NCBI GenBank assembly: GCA_947455285.1
Contig: CANGOK010000002.1
Coordinates: 1-41,846, forward strand
Reading direction: 5' to 3'
DNA length: 41,846 bases
Source of the DNA: Beijerinckiaceae bacterium
Lineage (GTDB): Bacteria > Pseudomonadota > Alphaproteobacteria > Rhizobiales > Beijerinckiaceae
Below the pieces are notes generated by a model. The model was not told where the DNA came from. It was given only the letters and a program-made list of their open reading frames with translations, and did not search any database. The position numbers and the translations under genes were made by a program. Positions within the stretch are counted from its first letter, which is position 1. Every line of letters begins with the position of its first letter. Positions 11,300 to 19,214 of this stretch are shown here, in pieces.

Positions 11300-11320
11300 C
11301 CGGAAACCGGTCACGCGCGC
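11300..11320 (+). repeat. Direct repeat, copy 1 (CCGGAAACCGGTCACGCGCGC)
   Basis: A 21-bp unit nearly identical to the one at 11380-11400, exactly 80 bp away. They share CCGGAAACCGGTC followed by a CG-alternating tract. It lies in the non-coding stretch between tRNA-Arg and the XRE gene. It could be an operator for the XRE regulator or debris of an integration event. Confidence 0.7.
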
Positions 11321-11379
11321 GCACCGTGTCTCATTGAGCCATCAGGCTTCTGCTTATCACGGAGCGCGCCGCCTCCTTA

Positions 11380-11400
11380 CCGGAAACCGGTCGCGCGCGT
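11380..11400 (+). repeat. Direct repeat, copy 2 (CCGGAAACCGGTCGCGCGCGT)
   Basis: Second copy of the unit at 11300-11320, 55 bp beyond the XRE gene's stop codon. The stretch 11104-11455 otherwise holds no supported gene. Confidence 0.7.
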
Positions 11401-11455
11401 GCGCGCGTACATGTCCGATAATTACCGCTTTTCGCCAACCCTGCCCGACCGGAAG

Positions 11456-11704
11456 TTATTTCGCCAATCTCGCCCCGGGCGTCGGCTCGGCGAAAAGAAT
11501 GACGCCGTGCTGCAGCAACGCCTGCTCTATGCGGGCGTCATTTGGGGCGCTGGTAGGCCGCCGGCCGTGCTTACACTCCCAGAAGCGGACGGCGCGCTCG
11601 TCAACGCCTAGAGCGGTACCAAAGGTGCGCTGAGTCAGGCCAGCCAAAACGCGGGCCGCACGCAGCTGGCGGCCGGTGACAAGGTTCTTGCAGTGTCTGG
11701 CCAT
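11456..11704 (-). CDS. Small XRE-family HTH transcriptional regulator
   Basis: The track start at 11863 is too far upstream. The ATG at 11704 (MARHCKNLVTGRQLRAARVL) has GGAGG with a 5-nt spacer and gives 82 aa. The helix-turn-helix reads LAGLTQRTFGTALGVDERAVRFWE, the alphaproteobacterial XRE pattern (LRAAR-L-x-Q-x-x-x-A-x-x-x-G-V-x-x-x-x-V-x-x-W-E). The tail GVILFAEPTPGARL is a variant of the C-terminus common in this group. Such genes are frequent in islands and prophages. It stands alone between a tRNA and the cellulose operon. Target unknown. Confidence 0.8.
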   Translation of the reverse strand: MARHCKNLVTGRQLRAARVLAGLTQRTFGTALGVDERAVRFWECKHGRRPTSAPNDARIEQALLQHGVILFAEPTPGARLAK

Positions 11705-12385
11705 AGGATCCTCCGTTGTTTGATGCGCGTCAAATGCGGCCGCCAAAGTGGCGGTCCGACAGCGAATAGAGCGCTTTGCGGATCGCTGTGTTGTCTTATC
11801 GACAATCTGCGCGAAGCAAGCCCCTACTGATCTGGGCGACGAATTCGCTCTCCCGCTCCCCAAGCGTCAGGCGGCGCAACCCGACGATTATACGGGCGCA
11901 GTCGAGGTGCATGCGAATAGCGTTTCGCGAAATCGTAGCGGGAGGAAGAAACATCTATATTTGATAATATCTCAAAAAGAGAAAATTTAAAGAAACAGGC
12001 TGCGCTTAAAACACACCCCCGCGGCCCAGAAAGATATGCGACACGATTGTGCGCAACGAAGCGGGGCAACGGGAACGAAAGTTGCCCCCCATAAAACGGC
12101 CCGCGCAATACCTCCGAGACCCGCCACCCCTATGCCATCCGCAATGAGCCGTCAGGCGCCTGAAACAAAAGTGTAGCATAGCGTTGAACGCAGCGCATGC
12201 CAAGAACAAGGCTTCCAAGAACAGCTGATAGAGGCAAGCGGTTGCTGGCCAAAGACCGCTTTGCCTTTGTGCGTACAATCTGCCTTCCGCCTACCCGACA
12301 AAAATTTCAATCTCGGCGATTAATTCAGGCATTAGACCAAAGCAGAGATATCTCCCCGAGGTCGATACATCGGCGAACAGACGGA
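11705..12385. other. Non-coding junction, no supported gene
   Basis: About 680 bp between the XRE gene and the end of the cellulose operon. Base composition drops near 11940-12000 (ATATTTGATAATATC and A-runs). The predicted ORFs lack ribosome sites and family resemblance. It probably contains the XRE promoter at its left end. No terminator with a clear T-run was seen for the cellulose operon. Confidence 0.5.
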
Positions 12386-13864
12386 TTAATGCACGCCTGA
12401 CAAATGCGAACGAGGACTACCATCAGAAATGGCGGCAGAAACCGCCTCAACTAAACTTTCTTGTGCATTCGCCTTTGCAAGAAGCGAGATACCCCCCGCC
12501 CTCGCAATATCACACCTATCCTTTTCACCAAGCGCACATCCAACCAGTATAATTGGCAAACCCCGCTGAACGCCTCGCAAGGACCGCACCAACTCAGGCA
12601 GGTCGATGTGCGGTGCAGAACATGCATCCATATCAATCACGCCCACATCAAACGGCGTCCCAGCGGCTGCGAGCCTCGAGGCCTGAGGATCCTGAACGCG
12701 GCAGATGATATGCCCTGCTCTCGCCAGAGCCAGCGTTAGACCGGGGCTACCAATTTCGTTGCCTTCAATGAGAAGCACGTGGGCGCCCGCGCCAACTTGG
12801 GCGTCCGCGTTCCAGCCATGAGACTGTGGAGCCTGATTATTGATTTGCACCGTTTTGAACGGGTTCGTCCAGTGATCCCCTGCGCTGACGGCGCTTTCAC
12901 CTACGCTCGCCAAGGGCGCTCTTTGTCCTCGCTTCTGATCTACTTCCCGCAAAGTATTAGGCCCATCATCAAAAGGATTCGTTTGAGGAAGAGCGATCTC
13001 ATCAACACTTCTCACTGAGATTTGCGGGTTTACTCTATCGACATCAGCCAAAGCACCCAAATCAGCCTCAACTTGAGGAGCTATGGCAGAGGGCGTCGGG
13101 CCTCGACGGATTAACGATGCAATTTGGCGCCATGACGTTTCTGAAGTTATTGCAAACACCGCTTCACAAAGGTCGGCATGATCCGGACTTAATGCGATGA
13201 CTGGGCGATGACCCTTATCGGCGGAAGCAGCCAACTTTTTCGCCTCACTCATTCCATGACGTTCGAGCAAAATGATAAGATCGGCATCTTGCGGGCTGAC
13301 CATATCGAAGCATAGTTTCAGGGCTTTTTCCTGATCCATTGTTGGTTTGGGACAGGCAAACACTCTGGGCCGCGTTTGCAGGCCCAAGCGTCTCCAATGC
13401 GCTTTTGATAGATCGCGCGCAGCATGCGGCGCTTCCGTACGATTGAGCCCATCGCCCTGTGGTGGCAACCCAGCAGCCATCGCCATAGGCCTAATGTCGG
13501 CGGCGGCTATTGCATCGAGCAGTGCCCCCGAGCGAAGGGGTTTCGACAGAATAGCTTTGAAAACCCCTCCGCACACCGCACTCACCGCAAGCGCATAGCG
13601 ATGCTCCACCAAGCCTATCAGCGATGGCGAGGGGGCCTGCCCGCGCACGCCATCCGCATTCAGCAAACTCCCAAGAAAGCTACTCCCCATAACGGCAAGG
13701 CTAAGATCCATTATCACGGTGTCGAAAGGGGACCTCCGCGACCGCTCAACCGCTTGGGCGCCGTTTGCTGCCAAATCAACCTGATGTCCCTGGGCGCAGA
13801 GAAGCCGCCATATGGCGTCTCTTTGAACAGAATCGCTTTCGACCACTAGAATACGCTGGTGCAT
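12386..13864 (-). CDS. Multi-receiver (REC-like) protein at end of cellulose operon
   Basis: 492 aa, no membrane segment or output domain. The N-terminal receiver (about 1-120) has RILVVESDS (acidic pair E9/D11), IMDLSLAVMG (phosphoacceptor D53) and the ILSKPL Lys-Pro pair. A middle block (about 165-252: RVFACPKPTMD, DADLIILLERHG, HRPVIALSPDHAD) looks like a degenerate receiver. The C-terminal block (about 359-480) repeats the fold: HVLLIEGNE, FDVGVIDMDA, LPIILVGCAL, SLLAKAN. The linker carries two TNPF motifs. The gene follows the TPR gene by 41 bp. It may relay a kinase or c-di-GMP-linked signal to the cellulose machinery, which is inference. No named family was recognised beyond REC. Confidence 0.75.
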   Translation of the reverse strand: MHQRILVVESDSVQRDAIWRLLCAQGHQVDLAANGAQAVERSRRSPFDTVIMDLSLAVMGSSFLGSLLNADGVRGQAPSPSLIGLVEHRYALAVSAVCGGVFKAILSKPLRSGALLDAIAAADIRPMAMAAGLPPQGDGLNRTEAPHAARDLSKAHWRRLGLQTRPRVFACPKPTMDQEKALKLCFDMVSPQDADLIILLERHGMSEAKKLAASADKGHRPVIALSPDHADLCEAVFAITSETSWRQIASLIRRGPTPSAIAPQVEADLGALADVDRVNPQISVRSVDEIALPQTNPFDDGPNTLREVDQKRGQRAPLASVGESAVSAGDHWTNPFKTVQINNQAPQSHGWNADAQVGAGAHVLLIEGNEIGSPGLTLALARAGHIICRVQDPQASRLAAAGTPFDVGVIDMDACSAPHIDLPELVRSLRGVQRGLPIILVGCALGEKDRCDIARAGGISLLAKANAQESLVEAVSAAISDGSPRSHLSGVH

Positions 13865-13905
13865 CGTATCACTCGCTTTTGGGTAAAGCCGTTACGCTCA
13901 AGGTC

Positions 13906-15732
13906 TCAGCGCTTTAAGCGCAGAGCGACCGCCTGGGCGCCGATGGCGTCGGCGCTGTATGTCAGCATCCCGCTGGCACCTGCAGCGGATGATGAATGTC
14001 GAGAAGCTTGTGAAGCGATCGTCCCCTGCGCCGGCGCGCTATCGACGGAAGGCGCGGCGCTTGGAACGCTTTCGCCGTTCCAGCCTGGAGAAAGTTTCAG
14101 GTCAGGCCGCTCATAGGGCATGGCCACCACGCCCGACACACGTCGTGCGTTGAGGGGTCTATGCTCGGGCCCTTGAGGGCGCGCTACAATCGACTTCAGT
14201 TTTAAGTCTGTGGATTCAGGAAAGCGCAGGGGGTTCTCCGCCGCTACAGAAATCGGGAAGTCCTTTGCCTGTAACGACTGACTTGAAACAGCCATCTTAT
14301 TATAAAAATGGCTTGGCTGTGGCACTAACATCATTGATGCCTTTCCCTTCAGGCTGACGATCTCCAAGCGCGGCTGCTCACGCTTATCAGGTCCATTGCA
14401 AGCGCCGCCAAGGGCTTCGCTCCCATCCTTGAAAACCAAACCAACCACAGTCGGGAACAATCCATCGTAGCGGTTGACTAGTTCCGAGAATTCCTTTTGC
14501 TTCTTTAATCGTTGCAAACTGACCGCTTGACCAAGGATCGTCGTTTCCCTCGGCAGCCATGCGCTTGCGCGTCGGAACCAGTCGAGAGCCGTTGCAAATT
14601 GGCAGGACTTATAGGCGTACCAGCCGAGCGCCTGTGCGCCTTCACCAGAGCGCGCTTCCAAGGTGACCTTGACGTAGCGCAGCAACCTGTTGGGCTCGAT
14701 GGGTTGCATGGTCGCTTTGGTAAGTTGCGAATCGAACATATCGATGAAGAGGATCATGTTCGCCGTGACAGTGTCGCGCGAGTTGAAGGCAACATCTTCG
14801 GCCTCGCGCAGCTTGCCAAGCCGCCAAAGCGTCTGCGCCAGACCGTGTGCGCTGATGGGATCGGCCCCCCGCGCACGCGCTGCCTGAAACCATTTCAGCG
14901 CAGAGTCCAGCCTGTTTTCGTGCAAGGCGAGCCAAGCCAGAAGCTCCACCGCGCCTCCCTCTTTCGAGGTCTCGGCATAGGTTTCGAACTCTGTAAGTTG
15001 CGCGGCGTCTATGGGGTCGTTCCGTTCGCCCTGCAGTATGGCCGCGATACGACCGCGCGTGAGATCGTTCGCGAGTTCCGAGAATTCGGCAGCTTCGGTG
15101 GCCGTTTTTCGGCCGATATCAAGCAATTGTTCCACATCCGCCATGGGTAAGGCGCCAAGCGCTTTCAAAATAGTGACGCGGCGCTCCTTTAGATCCGTGC
15201 TGCGTTGTAGGAGGCGCGAGAATATCGACCGCGCCTCAACCTTTCGATCGCAGCGCGCATAAGCCTCCGCGATGGACCAGGAAAGCGCTGCATCATCGGC
15301 GAAGCCGCCTGTCAGACGCTCGCTTGCGAGATCGCAGACTGCGAACCATTGCGCCTTCGCGGCCTTGCTCAAGATCTGATCGCGCACCTCCTTTCGCTTG
15401 ATCTTCCGTAGCAGATCATCGGATGGCCGCCAGCCCGGCTCCACAGTCTGGCGTTGGGCGATCGCGCGCTTAAGCCCGCCCAGATCGTCCGCTGCATACA
15501 ATTCCCAGAGCGGCTCCTCGTCGCCCATGGGCAGGCGCGCCGACCAGATATCTTCGGGCATGGACCAGCCGGGAAAAAGACCCGACAAGCGCCGCGCTTC
15601 GGCCTCGACACGCAGCGTCTGGCCCTGGGCCGCATAATATCGCAAGGCGGTCTCATCGATCTCTTGGGCCTGTGCGCAGGACACGGAGCCGCAGCCCAGA
15701 ACAAAGGCCAGCAGACTCGCCCGTAAAGACAT
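13906..15732 (-). CDS. Periplasmic TPR protein of the cellulose operon (BcsC-TPR-like role?)
   Basis: 608 aa from the ATG at 15732, which overlaps the bcsZ stop by one base (TGATG); the track uses a GTG at 15747. A signal peptide is clear (MSLRASLLAFVLGCGSVSCAQAQ). The body is helical with TPR-like pairs, for example LLAWLALHENRLDSALKWFQAARARGADPISAHGLAQTLWRLGKLREAED and ALGWYAYKSCQFATALDWFRRASAWLP (cited in parts). The last 150 residues are Pro/Ser/Ala rich and disordered. There is no beta-barrel, so it is not a full BcsC. In other systems the BcsC TPR region spans the periplasm and contacts the BcsAB-BcsZ machinery. The same scaffold role is inferred here. Confidence 0.75.
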   Translation of the reverse strand: MSLRASLLAFVLGCGSVSCAQAQEIDETALRYYAAQGQTLRVEAEARRLSGLFPGWSMPEDIWSARLPMGDEEPLWELYAADDLGGLKRAIAQRQTVEPGWRPSDDLLRKIKRKEVRDQILSKAAKAQWFAVCDLASERLTGGFADDAALSWSIAEAYARCDRKVEARSIFSRLLQRSTDLKERRVTILKALGALPMADVEQLLDIGRKTATEAAEFSELANDLTRGRIAAILQGERNDPIDAAQLTEFETYAETSKEGGAVELLAWLALHENRLDSALKWFQAARARGADPISAHGLAQTLWRLGKLREAEDVAFNSRDTVTANMILFIDMFDSQLTKATMQPIEPNRLLRYVKVTLEARSGEGAQALGWYAYKSCQFATALDWFRRASAWLPRETTILGQAVSLQRLKKQKEFSELVNRYDGLFPTVVGLVFKDGSEALGGACNGPDKREQPRLEIVSLKGKASMMLVPQPSHFYNKMAVSSQSLQAKDFPISVAAENPLRFPESTDLKLKSIVARPQGPEHRPLNARRVSGVVAMPYERPDLKLSPGWNGESVPSAAPSVDSAPAQGTIASQASRHSSSAAGASGMLTYSADAIGAQAVALRLKR

Positions 15733-16847
15733 CAATCTTTCAGGCACGACGGATACCTCATCCTGGCGGCGGTCAAGGATAGTAAGTGCAATGTCACTGG
15801 ATAATAATGATCAAGCGATTGCACCGAGCGGAGTTGGCTCGGAAACAAAGCGCCTTTCATGGCGCATGCGCTCAATGCCGGTATGCTTTCGTAACTGGCT
15901 TCCTCGATCCATTCAGAGACCTGGCCCTTAGCCAGATCGACGAGCGGGAAACCGCGCGGCCCACGCTTGCCCCAGATCTGCAGAAAACCGGAATGGTGTC
16001 GCGGCTGGTCGAAACCCGCCCAGGCCAGATAGAGGGGAATGCGGATGGCATTATAGGAGAACTGCGCCGCGAATCCCGCCGCTGGCTGCGGCTGGCCGGA
16101 TGTGAGCGTCACCCAATCGCTTGGTAATTTGGCGGGGCCAAATTGCGAATTGTAAATCAGACGCAGGCCCGTCGTGACAAGACTGTTCCAATCGAACTCC
16201 GGCGCGACAAGCGGCAGGCGCGCAAAGGCGGGAAAGATATAATATGAAAGGTTCAGGACAGGCCCGTCCGCGCGATCTTCTGTTGCGAACCCGCTTGCGC
16301 CCGGCAGCAGCAAAGATCCCATCGGCGTATTGAACAGCACCAGTTTGCGACCGATGTCGAGTGCCATGCGCCGCGCAGCGACACGGTAGCTTGGATCAGG
16401 CCAGGCGACCGCCGCTTCAACCAAAGCCCAGGCGATCAGAATATCACCATCGGACGCATTATTGACGTCGGCTACGGCGGGCCTTTTGTCTGGCTCCCAA
16501 CGCCACGCGGCCAGTTCATCATTGCGGATGAACAGGTTCGCTCTTGTCCAGCCCCAGATACGTTCAAAGCTGGCCCGGTCGTCAGCGGCGACGGCGAGCA
16601 GCATGCCGTAACCCTGCCCTTCGCTATGGCTGACAAGGCCGTTGGCAGTATCCACCACCCTGCCCTGCGCTGTCACGAAACGCGCCTTGTAGGCGCGCCA
16701 AGCATCCTTCTGCTGCAACATGCCATGCAACGCTACATCTCCGCTCACGGCTTCGGCGACAGCGCTGCCGGTCAAGATCAATATGGCGAAAGCCAAGGCG
16801 ACAAGACCGCGCATTGCTTGCGCTTTGTAATAGCGATATCCGGTCAT
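15732..16847 (-). CDS. bcsZ: Endoglucanase, glycoside hydrolase family 8 (BcsZ)
   Basis: 371 aa with an N-terminal hydrophobic export segment (GLVALAFAILILTGSAVAEA). The GH8 core has VSHSEGQGYGML with the general acid E76, NNASDGDILIAWAL with D133, and aromatic substrate-groove residues such as ERIWGW and WRWEPD. BcsZ cuts beta-1,4-glucan in the periplasm and is needed for proper cellulose export. The ATG at 16847 overlaps the bcsB stop (ATGA), implying coupling. Length fits the family (about 340-370 aa). Confidence 0.93.
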   Translation of the reverse strand: MTGYRYYKAQAMRGLVALAFAILILTGSAVAEAVSGDVALHGMLQQKDAWRAYKARFVTAQGRVVDTANGLVSHSEGQGYGMLLAVAADDRASFERIWGWTRANLFIRNDELAAWRWEPDKRPAVADVNNASDGDILIAWALVEAAVAWPDPSYRVAARRMALDIGRKLVLFNTPMGSLLLPGASGFATEDRADGPVLNLSYYIFPAFARLPLVAPEFDWNSLVTTGLRLIYNSQFGPAKLPSDWVTLTSGQPQPAAGFAAQFSYNAIRIPLYLAWAGFDQPRHHSGFLQIWGKRGPRGFPLVDLAKGQVSEWIEEASYESIPALSACAMKGALFPSQLRSVQSLDHYYPVTLHLLSLTAARMRYPSCLKD

Positions 16848-19210
16848 TCAACCCTCCGGCCGGCGTTCAGGACCAGCCACAGCGTGGACGCAGCCAGACA
16901 TAGAACCAGACCAATGCAAGCAGCCACATAAGCGGCGGGGTTCAGAGAGAGCCACGCCGCGCCGATCAGGCGCAGATTGCCAAGGCTCCACGAGGTGGGC
17001 GCGTAGAAACGCCGCCCCTCGTCATCACGAACCGATAGGACCGTTTCGTTCACTTGCAACGCGCTCAGGCGGCCGCTGACGGTGGCCCAGATGCGCGGAT
17101 GGGTGAGACAATCGACGCCAGCCTTTAACGAGGCGGCGTCAGGCGCGGTGACGAGGGTCCAGAGATTGCGAGAATCTGCCGCGGGAAAGCCCTGGCTCAT
17201 GGTGAGCACGGATGCTTGCGACAGCGCGCCCGCTTCCGACGCGCGTACCTCTTGCGCGTTCGATTGGCGAAAAAACAAGGTCGGCATATTGAACTGCTTC
17301 TCGAAGCTGGCGGGGGAGAGGGACGGGGCGGACGGCGCGCCTCTGGCTTCAACCTTGGCGGCGGCTGGCTCGGCGCCCGGCAGATCGCAATGGCGCTTCG
17401 AGCCCAGCGCAACGGGCCGCGCGCCGTTGCTGACTGGCTTTTTTGGCTCGTTGCGCCAGACGAGGTGCACACGCTCGGGATCAAGCCCGGCTGCTTGCAT
17501 CAATTGGGGATCGAGCGTCGGCGCCGGAGAAACCATCAGCACATCTCCCGCATCAAGGGCGGGCGCCGTCATCGTGAAGGTGAAATCGACCGGGCGGCGG
17601 TCTGCGACGGCGATGCGCGCAGCAAGGGTCGCCGCCGCCGACATGGTGGCGCGATCAGGATTGGGGACAAACAGGATCGGCCGCGCGCCCTCTTGCGCGA
17701 AGGGAAAGCCCCCCGCCGCTGTCATTGCCAGATCAGGCGCGCGCGCCACCCTGGCGACTTTCGGCAAAGTGAGCTCGCTACGGTCAAGAAGATGCAGTCG
17801 GTTTGATTCGACGCTTCCGCCATGCGGACAGGCGGTATCTCCCGCCGTAGGCAGTTCAGCCGTAATATCGATTCGGTTTACGCCCGGCCGCATCAAGGCC
17901 AGCGGCAGGAACATGCGGTTCAAAGAAAGATCGCGGGCGCCGCTGCGGGCGAGGGGCTGCATGGCTGCGTCGGCGCCATTGATGGAGACCAGAATGCGCG
18001 CGTCCCGATCAAGCGCGTCGCTGTAGGAGCCCCCGAGTTGCAGCGTTATGCGGTCATAATCGGCGCTCATGAAATCCATGGGCATCGCCACATTCAGACC
18101 CACGCGCAAATGCCTGCCAGAGAAAACCGCGCCGCCAAACCCGGCTTCGCTGATCGCCATAGTTTCCCGCTCGCCGCTGGCCTCGCGCCCCGCTTGCCGC
18201 ATGGCCGCGCGTAAGCCGGGCTCCGCGCCGCGCAGTTTTGGTGTCTGCGCCTCTAGCGCCAGTCGGTCGAGCGCCCGATCGAGATCGGCGGCTCCAAGGC
18301 CAGTGATGACAAATGTAGGGGCGCGGCTGGGCCGCTCTGGCAGAAATCCATAACGAGGACCAGTTACGGAGCCAAAGTCGGCGAAATCGGGAAGTGCGCG
18401 CAGTTCCTCAAGCGTACCCACGGCGAGATCGAGCCCCGAGCCATCAGTCCCTGCCGAGCCAAACTCCACCAGCGGCTGCAATGACCCGCTGTTCACTGCA
18501 ACGATCTGGCTCGCTCTGATGGCGCGGCCCGCCATGTCAGGCGTCAGCTTGCCGGACATAAGGATGCGGATCACGGAGGCGCCATCGCCTCGCGGTGCGA
18601 TCGCGGCCATATCCGCCACACGCTCCATCCCCGTTGCACGCCGTTCGCCTGCGAAGACAAACCCCGTCTGTTCCGGCCGGATCTCAGTCAGCAGTTCGTA
18701 CGTCGCAGCCAGCGTGCAATCGACCCGGTGGCGCTGCTGCGCCTTCAGGCGGATGGCGTTGAAACCGGGCTTCAACACGCCCTTCGGTAGATCAAAGCCA
18801 AGTTTTGAAAAGCCGCTCGTCGCTCCGAGCCGCTGACGGCCGACGACTGTGTCATTGACGCTGAGCGTCAGGCCTGACGCCTCCGGGAGGACGGAGATGG
18901 AGGATTGAGCGATAACCTGAAAGCTCGCGGCGTCCCTCGCTTGTGCGTCGGTCAAATAGACCGGCCATTCCCTTTCGTCCCACTCGCCGTCGAAGCGGAA
19001 ATCCTTCAAGCCTACTGGCAATCGGCGGATATCCTTGCGTTCGGCGCGGACCGAGACTGCGTCTGTCGCTTTGCCAAGACCCGCGAAAACCGGGATCCGC
19101 GCTCCAGCCGGCGCGACTGGGGTCCAAGCCGGCGTGTCGGTCTGCGCCAAAGCGGGTGCTGCGCAAAGAGCCAGCACGAGGCCTGTGAAACGCTTGGAGA
19201 ACATTCGCAT
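16844..19210 (-). CDS. bcsB: Cellulose synthase regulatory subunit BcsB
   Basis: The track start (19561) lies inside bcsA. The ATG at 19210 is 4 nt after the bcsA stop and begins a signal peptide (MRMFSKRFTGLVLALCAAPALAQ), giving 788 aa. The periplasmic part shows repeated carbohydrate-binding/flavodoxin-like modules: FQVIAQSSISVLPEASGLTL, GFNAIRLKAQQRHRVDC and FVITGLGAADLDRALDRL (cited in part). A C-terminal membrane helix (YVAACIGLVLCLAASTLWLVL) anchors it to BcsA. BcsB guides the nascent glucan across the periplasm and is required for BcsA activity. Gene order bcsA-bcsB-bcsZ supports the call. Confidence 0.93.
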   Translation of the reverse strand: MRMFSKRFTGLVLALCAAPALAQTDTPAWTPVAPAGARIPVFAGLGKATDAVSVRAERKDIRRLPVGLKDFRFDGEWDEREWPVYLTDAQARDAASFQVIAQSSISVLPEASGLTLSVNDTVVGRQRLGATSGFSKLGFDLPKGVLKPGFNAIRLKAQQRHRVDCTLAATYELLTEIRPEQTGFVFAGERRATGMERVADMAAIAPRGDGASVIRILMSGKLTPDMAGRAIRASQIVAVNSGSLQPLVEFGSAGTDGSGLDLAVGTLEELRALPDFADFGSVTGPRYGFLPERPSRAPTFVITGLGAADLDRALDRLALEAQTPKLRGAEPGLRAAMRQAGREASGERETMAISEAGFGGAVFSGRHLRVGLNVAMPMDFMSADYDRITLQLGGSYSDALDRDARILVSINGADAAMQPLARSGARDLSLNRMFLPLALMRPGVNRIDITAELPTAGDTACPHGGSVESNRLHLLDRSELTLPKVARVARAPDLAMTAAGGFPFAQEGARPILFVPNPDRATMSAAATLAARIAVADRRPVDFTFTMTAPALDAGDVLMVSPAPTLDPQLMQAAGLDPERVHLVWRNEPKKPVSNGARPVALGSKRHCDLPGAEPAAAKVEARGAPSAPSLSPASFEKQFNMPTLFFRQSNAQEVRASEAGALSQASVLTMSQGFPAADSRNLWTLVTAPDAASLKAGVDCLTHPRIWATVSGRLSALQVNETVLSVRDDEGRRFYAPTSWSLGNLRLIGAAWLSLNPAAYVAACIGLVLCLAASTLWLVLNAGRRVE

Positions 19211-19214
19211 GCGC

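Noticed and set aside
11104-11300. Integrase remnant after tRNA-Arg
   Set aside because: No Arg-His-Arg-Tyr motif or long frame could be read; only non-coding sequence seen.
11748-11990. 80-aa plus-strand ORF in the junction
   Set aside because: No ribosome site, overlaps the likely XRE promoter, odd composition.
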